The notes beneath the pieces were generated by a model. It was not told the origin of the DNA. It searched no databases and worked only from the letters and a program-made list of their open reading frames with translations. Position numbers and translations under genes: made by a program. Shown piece after piece: positions 31,211-35,529 of a stretch of 35,529 bases of DNA. The DNA lies in assembly GCF_004349235.1 (NCBI RefSeq), contig NZ_SMKY01000068.1, positions 1 to 35,529 on the forward strand. The letters run 5' to 3'. This DNA is from Actinomadura darangshiensis (GTDB taxonomy: Bacteria; Actinomycetota; Actinomycetes; Streptosporangiales; Streptosporangiaceae). How positions within the stretch are numbered: the first letter of the stretch is position 1; the number at the start of each line of letters is the position of its first letter.

Positions 31211-32134
31211 ATGAAGAAACTCATCCGTGGCGCGGTCGTCGGCCTGGTGGCCGCCCTGACGCTGTCCGCCTGCGGCAGCGGGGACTCCGGCGACGACAAG
31301 AACCCCCTCTCCGGCGGCGGCGAGAGCGGCACCGTCACCGTCGGCGGCGCCAACTTCCCGGAGAGCAACCTGCTCGGCGAGCTGTACGCGCAGGCCCTGG
31401 AAGCCAAGGACATCAAGGTCACCCGCAAGTTCAACATCGGCGCCCGCGAGATCTACTACGACCAGGTCGTCAAGGGCGGCATCAGCGTCATCCCCGAGTA
31501 CAACGGGGCCCTGCTGACCACCTCGGTCGACAAGAGCAGCACCGCCGCCACCACCGAGGACATCAACGCGGCCCTCAAGGCGAAGCTGCCGTCCGGCGTC
31601 GAGGTCCTGAACTCGGCGCAGGCCGAGGACAAGGACTCCGTCACCGTCAACCCGCAGACGGCCGCCAAGTACAACCTGAAGTCCATCGCCGACCTGAAGC
31701 CGGTCGCCAAGGACCTCACCATCGCCGGGCCGTCGGAGTTCAAGACCCGGCAGCAGGGCCTCGTCGGCCTCAAGAAGGTCTACGGCCTCGACTTCAAGAA
31801 GTTCCAGCCGTTCGACGCCGGCGCCCAGGCCACCCTGGTGAAGCTCCTCACCGAGAACAAGATCCAGGCCGCCGACCTGTTCACCACCGACCCGACGATC
31901 CAGCAGAACAAGCTCGTCGTCCTCGAAGACCCGCAGAACGTGTTCAGCGCGCAGAACGTCACGCCGCTGATCAACAAGTCCGCGGTGAACGACCAGGCGA
32001 AGGCGGCCCTGAACGCCGTCTCCGCCAAGCTCACCACGCAGGACCTCCTCGACATGATGAAGCGCATCTCCATCGACAAGGACGACCAGGAGAAGGTCGC
32101 CGAAGACTGGCTGAAGAAGTCGGGCCTCGCCTGA
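31211..32134 (+). CDS. substrate-binding lipoprotein of quaternary-amine ABC importer
   Basis: A 307-residue extracytoplasmic binding protein. The signal peptide MKKLIRGAVVGLVAALTLSA ends in the lipobox LSAC, lipid-anchored at Cys21. The mature part has the OpuAC/OsmF fold: VTVGGANFPESNLLGELYAQ, then VTRKFNIGAREIYYDQVVKG with ISVIPEYNGALL, and DLTIAGPSEFKTRQQGLVGL. Ligands of this family are trimethylammonium compounds (betaine, choline, carnitine, hercynine-like or ergothioneine) held in an aromatic cage. Aromatic residues are rather few here, so the exact ligand is uncertain. The gene is 19 bases after the permease; an AAAGGA site precedes it. Confidence 0.9.
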   Translation: MKKLIRGAVVGLVAALTLSACGSGDSGDDKNPLSGGGESGTVTVGGANFPESNLLGELYAQALEAKDIKVTRKFNIGAREIYYDQVVKGGISVIPEYNGALLTTSVDKSSTAATTEDINAALKAKLPSGVEVLNSAQAEDKDSVTVNPQTAAKYNLKSIADLKPVAKDLTIAGPSEFKTRQQGLVGLKKVYGLDFKKFQPFDAGAQATLVKLLTENKIQAADLFTTDPTIQQNKLVVLEDPQNVFSAQNVTPLINKSAVNDQAKAALNAVSAKLTTQDLLDMMKRISIDKDDQEKVAEDWLKKSGLA

Positions 32135-32148
32135 CCTTCCCGTCCTCC

Positions 32149-32181
32149 GACGGCCGAGTTCGCTTCGCGGGCTCGGCCGTC
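32149..32181. terminator. hairpin terminator after the importer operon
   Basis: GACGGCCGAG (32149-32158) pairs perfectly with CTCGGCCGTC (32172-32181) around 13 bases, 14 bases after the binding-protein stop. No T-run, as usual for GC-rich actinobacteria. Confidence 0.75.
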
Positions 32182-32218
32182 CGCGGTTCGGGCCGCGCCT
32201 GGCGGGAAGTGATCCCCG

Positions 32219-33055
32219 ATGGTCGAGTGGACACTTCGCCACGGCTTCGCCGGCACTCTCGGAGAGGTGCGCTGGGACCGGCTGGGCGACCCGGACGCCG
32301 CCCCTCTCGTCCTGCTGCACGGCACACCGTTCTCGTCGTTCATCTGGCGCGACGTCGCCCGTGCCCTGGCCGTCCGCCGGTCGGTGTACGTCTTCGACAT
32401 GCCCGGCTACGGCTCGTCCTCCATGTCCGGAGACCAGGACCTCTCGCTGGACGCCCTCGCCGGAGTCTTCGCCGAACTCCTAGCGCACTGGGGCCTGGAC
32501 CGCCCCGACGTGGTCGCCCATGACTCAGGCGGCGCGATCGCACTCGGCGCACACGTGGACCGCGGCGTCCCGTACCGGCGTCTCGCCCTGGTGGACGCGG
32601 TCTCGCTGCCGCCGTGGGGGAGCGAGTTCTTCACCGTGGTCGGCGAGAACGCCGACGTGTTCCGGCAGCTACCAGGGCCGTTGCACAGGGCGTTGCTGCG
32701 CGAGTACGTCACCACCGCCAGCTCTCCGGGTCTGCACCCGTACGTGTTGGACGCGTTGACGGCCCCGTGGCTCGGCCCTGAGGGACAGGCGGCCTTCTAC
32801 CGCCAACTCGTCCAGCGCCGCGCGGACGAGTCGTACATCGACCGCATCCGGGACGGTTACGCGGCCATCGACCTTCCCGTCCTGGTGTGCTGGGGCGCCG
32901 ACGACGATTGGGTCCCCGCAGAGCGCGGCCGCGAACTCGCCGCTTTGATCCCGGGCGCCGACCTGCACGTCGTCCCGGTCGCCGGCCACCTGCTCCCCGA
33001 AGACCGTCCCGCCGAACTGGCGGCCGCCGTCCTAGGCTTCCTTGGGGACGCCTGA
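32219..33055 (+). CDS. alpha/beta hydrolase, Asp-nucleophile (haloalkane dehalogenase/epoxide hydrolase type)
   Basis: A 278-residue hydrolase from ATG 32219. HGTPFSSFIWRDVARALA resembles the HGNPTSSYLWR oxyanion block of haloalkane dehalogenases. The nucleophile elbow is VVAHDSGGAIAL, with Asp rather than Ser at the nucleophile position, as in dehalogenases and epoxide hydrolases. The acid is probably in VCWGADDDWVPAERG and the His in VVPVAGHLLPEDRP. Substrate unknown. It stands alone after the importer terminator and ends 14 bases before the convergent second hydrolase gene. A role for it in the importer system is not indicated. Confidence 0.8.
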   Translation: MVEWTLRHGFAGTLGEVRWDRLGDPDAAPLVLLHGTPFSSFIWRDVARALAVRRSVYVFDMPGYGSSSMSGDQDLSLDALAGVFAELLAHWGLDRPDVVAHDSGGAIALGAHVDRGVPYRRLALVDAVSLPPWGSEFFTVVGENADVFRQLPGPLHRALLREYVTTASSPGLHPYVLDALTAPWLGPEGQAAFYRQLVQRRADESYIDRIRDGYAAIDLPVLVCWGADDDWVPAERGRELAALIPGADLHVVPVAGHLLPEDRPAELAAAVLGFLGDA

Positions 33056-33069
33056 ATTCCAGTGGTGAC

Positions 33070-33957
33070 CTAGGCGGCGTCGATGTCGTCGACGAAGTCG
33101 AGGACGGCCTTCGCCAGCTCTTCGGGCGCTTCCATCGCGGCGTAGTGGCCGACGCCGTCGAGTTGGACGGAAGTGATCGCCGACGAGGCGGCCTGGGACA
33201 TGGTGTCGGCGGTGAACGGGCCGCCGCCGGCGCCGACCGCGAGCACGGGCACGGTCAGCCCCGGGGACTCGGCGAGGGCCTGGAGCTCGGGGCCTTCCCG
33301 AAGCAACGACCGGTAGATACCGGCCGCGCCGCGCCAGCCGTCCGGGCGTGCGTAGGTGCGGGCGAAGTCGTCGATGTCGGCATCGGTGACCGCGCCCGGG
33401 ACGGCGGTCATGGACGGGAACGCGTACTGCCTGAGGAACTCGCGCTCGCGGCCGGCCAGGAGCATCTCGGGAATGCCGGGCGCGGCGAGGACCCCGATGT
33501 GCCAGGCGCCGCCGCGGGCGACGTCGGCCAGCGTCTCCCAGCCGAACCCGGGCAGGCCCGTCTCGATGGCGGTGAGGCTGAGCACGTCCTCCGGGTGGGT
33601 GACGGCCAGCCGGAAGACCGCCGCCCCGCTGACGTCCTGCCCGGTCAGGTGGACCGGGCCGAGGCCGAGGTGGGCGATCAGCTGGTGCAGGTCCTCGGCC
33701 GAGGTCGTGCTGTCGTGGTCGCCTGGCGCGGTGTCGGAGTCACCGAAGCCGCGCAGGTCGACGGCGAAGACCCGGTGGCCGGCGGCGAGCAGGGGGATGA
33801 GCTTGCGGAAGGCCCGCCAGGTCTCGGGGAACCCGTGGACCAGCAGGAGCGGGGACCCGGTGGTCCCGGCGGCGGCGTAATGCAGGGTCGTTCCGTTGAC
33901 GTGGGCGCGGTGGTGGGTGATCGGGGGGACGGTGAGGGCCGCTGGTGCGGTGGCCAT
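33070..33957 (-). CDS. epoxide hydrolase-like alpha/beta hydrolase
   Basis: A 295-residue hydrolase from ATG 33957 with AAGGAGAG upstream. LLLVHGFPETWRAFRKLIPL holds the HGxP oxyanion motif; the nucleophile elbow is VHLTGQDVSGAAVFRLA with Asp as nucleophile; the His is in LDGVGHYAAMEAPEELA. The RVFAVDLRGFGDSDTAPGDH strand is also typical of epoxide hydrolases and fluoroacetate-dehalogenase-like enzymes. It is divergent from a MarR regulator and two copies of a dyad lie between them, so its expression is probably induced by a small aromatic or electrophilic ligand. Confidence 0.82.
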   Translation of the reverse strand: MATAPAALTVPPITHHRAHVNGTTLHYAAAGTTGSPLLLVHGFPETWRAFRKLIPLLAAGHRVFAVDLRGFGDSDTAPGDHDSTTSAEDLHQLIAHLGLGPVHLTGQDVSGAAVFRLAVTHPEDVLSLTAIETGLPGFGWETLADVARGGAWHIGVLAAPGIPEMLLAGREREFLRQYAFPSMTAVPGAVTDADIDDFARTYARPDGWRGAAGIYRSLLREGPELQALAESPGLTVPVLAVGAGGGPFTADTMSQAASSAITSVQLDGVGHYAAMEAPEELAKAVLDFVDDIDAA

Positions 33958-33974
33958 GCCTCTCTCCTTATTTC

Positions 33975-34012
33975 GACAGCCTGGCTGTCCAATAATAGAC
34001 AGCTAGGCTGTC
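33975..34012. promoter_or_regulatory. twin operators between hydrolase and MarR gene
   Basis: GACAGCCTGGCTGTC (33975-33989) and GACAGCTAGGCTGTC (33998-34012) are two copies of a GACAGC-N3-GCTGTC dyad, 23 bases centre to centre. They fill the 82-base spacer between the divergent start codons, the typical place for MarR autoregulation. Confidence 0.75.
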
Positions 34013-34039
34013 TTTTGTCGAGGGTCATATCCTTCTCGC

Positions 34040-34519
34040 ATGTCTCGCTCTGGCGCTGATCTCGCGCTACTGCTGCTGGGGGGCTTCCGCACGCTCGTGG
34101 ACGCCGCGACCGCCGAGCTGGCCGACCGCGGCTACGAGGACGTGCGTCCTGTTCATGACTTCGCCATACGGGCCATCGCCGACGGAGCCGACAGCGCCTC
34201 AGAGCTGGCCCGCCGCTTGTCGATCACCAAGCAGTCGGCCGCCAAGACCATCACGGTCCTGCAGGAGCGCGGGTACATCGCCCGCGACACCGACCCGCGC
34301 GACGCCCGCCGCAAGCGCCTTCAGGTGACCGAACTCGGCTTCGACGTGCTGCGCCAGGGCGAGACGATCTTCGAGGAGCTCCGCGATCAGTGGGCGCGGC
34401 GAATCGGCGCCGCCGAGCTGGAGAGCATCGAAAGACACCTCACGGCGCTGGTGGGCGCCCAGCCGGTGCGCTTCGACACACCGGCCTGGATCGCCCGCGA
34501 CATGGGCGAACCGGCCTGA
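34040..34519 (+). CDS. MarR-family transcriptional regulator
   Basis: A 159-residue winged-helix regulator from ATG 34040. The DNA-binding part is SASELARRLSITKQSAAKTI followed by TVLQERGYIARDTDPRDARR and KRLQVTELG, the classical MarR helix-turn-helix and wing (D-x-R-D-A-R-R). Flanking helices form the dimer interface. It is divergent from the epoxide hydrolase-like gene with two identical dyads between them, so it most likely represses both genes. Confidence 0.88.
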   Translation: MSRSGADLALLLLGGFRTLVDAATAELADRGYEDVRPVHDFAIRAIADGADSASELARRLSITKQSAAKTITVLQERGYIARDTDPRDARRKRLQVTELGFDVLRQGETIFEELRDQWARRIGAAELESIERHLTALVGAQPVRFDTPAWIARDMGEPA

Positions 34520-34559
34520 GCCGGGCGGCGGACGGGCGGGTCCGGATGGATGCGTGGGC

Positions 34560-34605
34560 GAGCCGGGCGCTTCGGGACCGCAGGTCGTCCGAAGGCGCTC
34601 GGCTC
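34560..34605. terminator. hairpin between convergent MarR and DUF4189 genes
   Basis: The arm at 34560-34575 (GAGCCGGGCGCTTCGG) pairs with 34589-34605 with one mismatch and one bulged base. It is placed to end both convergent transcripts. Confidence 0.65.
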
Positions 34606-34614
34606 GGTTCCGCG

Positions 34615-35241
34615 CTACCGCGTGGTGCACACCCAGGTGACCTGGCGGCCGCCGCCCGCGTTGGAGATCGCGTTCCGCTGGGCCTCGGACCGCGTGTCGC
34701 CGTGGCCGCCCCAGTACCTCCTGGTGCCGGAGTTGTACGCGACCGCGCCGCAGCCGTTGACGAAGCTCGTGAGGACCTTGCAGCCGGAATCCCGGCACTT
34801 GCTCAGCGCGTGCTGGCGGGCCGCGGACGCGGTGCTGTAGTCCCAGGCCCTGCCGATGGCGCCCCTACCTCCCACGGCGATGGCCCCGTAGTACCTGCGG
34901 GGCGGTGAGTACGTGGTCGTCGGGGCGGACGGCGAGTACGGGCTCAGCGGCTCCCGGCTGTAGGTGGGCGGAGTCCGCAGGGGCGAGTATGTGGGCAGCG
35001 AGCTCGCCGTCCGCCCCGACGAGTCGGCGACGGCGAACAGCCACACGAGGACGCCGCCGCCGACCAGCACCACGAAGGCCACGACGGCCACGATGATGAT
35101 GACCGGCCCAGAGTTGTTCGGCCGGCGTGGAGGGCCGGGCGGCCTCCAACCGGGAGGTCCGCCCGGCGGCGGTCCCCATCCCGGAGGGCCCGCCGGAGGC
35201 CGAGGAGGGATGCCGCCAGGCGGCGGAGGTGGAGGTTGCAT
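34615..35241 (-). CDS. Pro-rich membrane-anchored DUF4189 protein
   Basis: A 208-residue protein from ATG 35241. Residues 1-42 are a cytosolic Pro/Gly-rich stretch (MQPPPPPPGGIPPRPPAGPP), followed by one membrane helix (VIIIVAVVAFVVLVGGGVLV), a Ser/Thr/Pro-rich spacer of about 50 residues and a C-terminal DUF4189 domain: YYGAIAVGGRGAIGRAWDYS, CRDSGCKVLTSFVNGCGAVA, TRSEAQRNAISNAGG, WVCTTR. DUF4189 domains are small disulfide-linked extracellular modules of unknown role; four Cys here can form two disulfides. A CRP-type palindrome lies 105 bases upstream. Confidence 0.8.
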   Translation of the reverse strand: MQPPPPPPGGIPPRPPAGPPGWGPPPGGPPGWRPPGPPRRPNNSGPVIIIVAVVAFVVLVGGGVLVWLFAVADSSGRTASSLPTYSPLRTPPTYSREPLSPYSPSAPTTTYSPPRRYYGAIAVGGRGAIGRAWDYSTASAARQHALSKCRDSGCKVLTSFVNGCGAVAYNSGTRRYWGGHGDTRSEAQRNAISNAGGGRQVTWVCTTR

Positions 35242-35345
35242 GTGACCGCTCCCCGAAACATGTCGATAGCCGGAAGATCATAGCGATTTCCCCCTTGGAC
35301 GGAGAAAGGGCCCATACGGTGCGGGTAAAGGCTCAAGGTGGGGGG

Positions 35346-35361
35346 TGTGATCTACCTCACA
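35346..35361. promoter_or_regulatory. CRP/GlxR-type palindrome
   Basis: TGTGATCTACCTCACA matches the TGTGANNTANNTCACA consensus of actinobacterial CRP-type regulators (GlxR, Cmr/Crp) at every fixed position. It lies between the DUF4189 gene (start 35241, minus) and the ABC ATPase gene (start 35454, plus). The remaining spacer shows nothing else. Confidence 0.65.
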
Positions 35362-35453
35362 ACGCCGCGTTCGCCCCGGCGGCGGGCGAGGACGTGCCAT
35401 GACCGCCGGGCGCGAACGGGCCGGCGGCACCGGTGGGCCGTTATCGTCGGACG

Positions 35454-35529
35454 ATGGCTGAGGTGATCATCGAGGCCCGCGGTGTCGCCGTGGAGCTGGG
35501 CGGGGCGCCGATTCTGAGCGGCGTGGACC
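35454..35529 (+). CDS. ABC transporter ATPase, 3' end outside window
   Basis: The first 25 codons from ATG 35454 read MAEVIIEARGVAVELGGAPI followed by LSGVD, the usual beginning of an ABC ATPase up to the strand before Walker A. The window ends before any catalytic motif, so the transporter type is unknown. Confidence 0.6.
   Translation, partial: MAEVIIEARGVAVELGGAPILSGVD

Overview
The window is about 35.5 kb of very GC-rich actinobacterial chromosome with strong GC bias at third codon positions. Frequent GTG/TTG starts, ATGA stop/start overlaps, an ergothioneine operon, a CU044_5270-type sigma-linked protein, DUF397 and Rpn-type proteins, and a mycobacterial-type FadD17/FadE set point to a soil actinomycete. 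My best guess is Actinomadura or another Streptosporangiales genus (inference; no rRNA is present to confirm it). I see no insertion sequence, CRISPR array, rRNA or tRNA, and no gene-free gap above 300 bases.

Layout, left to right. Positions 1-6.5 kb hold a 5'-truncated serine hydrolase, an Rpn-family nuclease-like protein, an orphan DUF397 protein, a secreted metalloprotease with a secreted partner (promoter carrying a CRP-type palindrome), an ECF sigma factor broken by one frameshift and its CU044_5270-type partner, and a KstR-like TetR repressor. Positions 6.7-10.6 kb are a three-gene operon (FadD17-like acyl-CoA synthetase plus two acyl-CoA dehydrogenases) resembling the steroid side-chain degradation genes of Mycobacterium; KstR-like boxes lie before both the repressor and the operon. 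Positions 10.7-17.5 kb hold an unknown protein, glutamate decarboxylase, a TetR/MFS efflux pair with a perfect 21-bp operator, a rhomboid-like membrane protein, and a protein joining sigma-like domains to a membrane segment and a long Pro/Thr-rich tail.

Positions 17.7-22 kb are a complete egtABCD operon for ergothioneine, preceded by a sequence that fits a thiol-stress (SigR/SigH type) promoter. After a lipoprotein SGNH hydrolase, an acyltransferase and a membrane protein come a cysteine dioxygenase-like gene and a divergent LacI regulator. Three tandem LacI-type operators with a 13-bp period lie between them. Next are a histidine ammonia-lyase homologue that lacks the Ala-Ser-Gly triad needed to build the MIO cofactor, and a divergent four-gene ABC importer of the betaine/choline/ergothioneine (OpuC/ProU/EgtUV) type.

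The most interesting reading is that 17.7-32.1 kb is a thiol/betaine locus: ergothioneine is made by EgtABCD, while an importer, a MIO-less lyase (ergothionase-like?) and a cysteine dioxygenase could take up and break down ergothioneine or a related trimethylammonium compound under LacI control. The genes and motifs are seen; the substrate is inference. The window ends with two Asp-nucleophile alpha/beta hydrolases, a MarR regulator with twin operators, a DUF4189 surface protein, a second CRP-type site and the start of an ABC ATPase.
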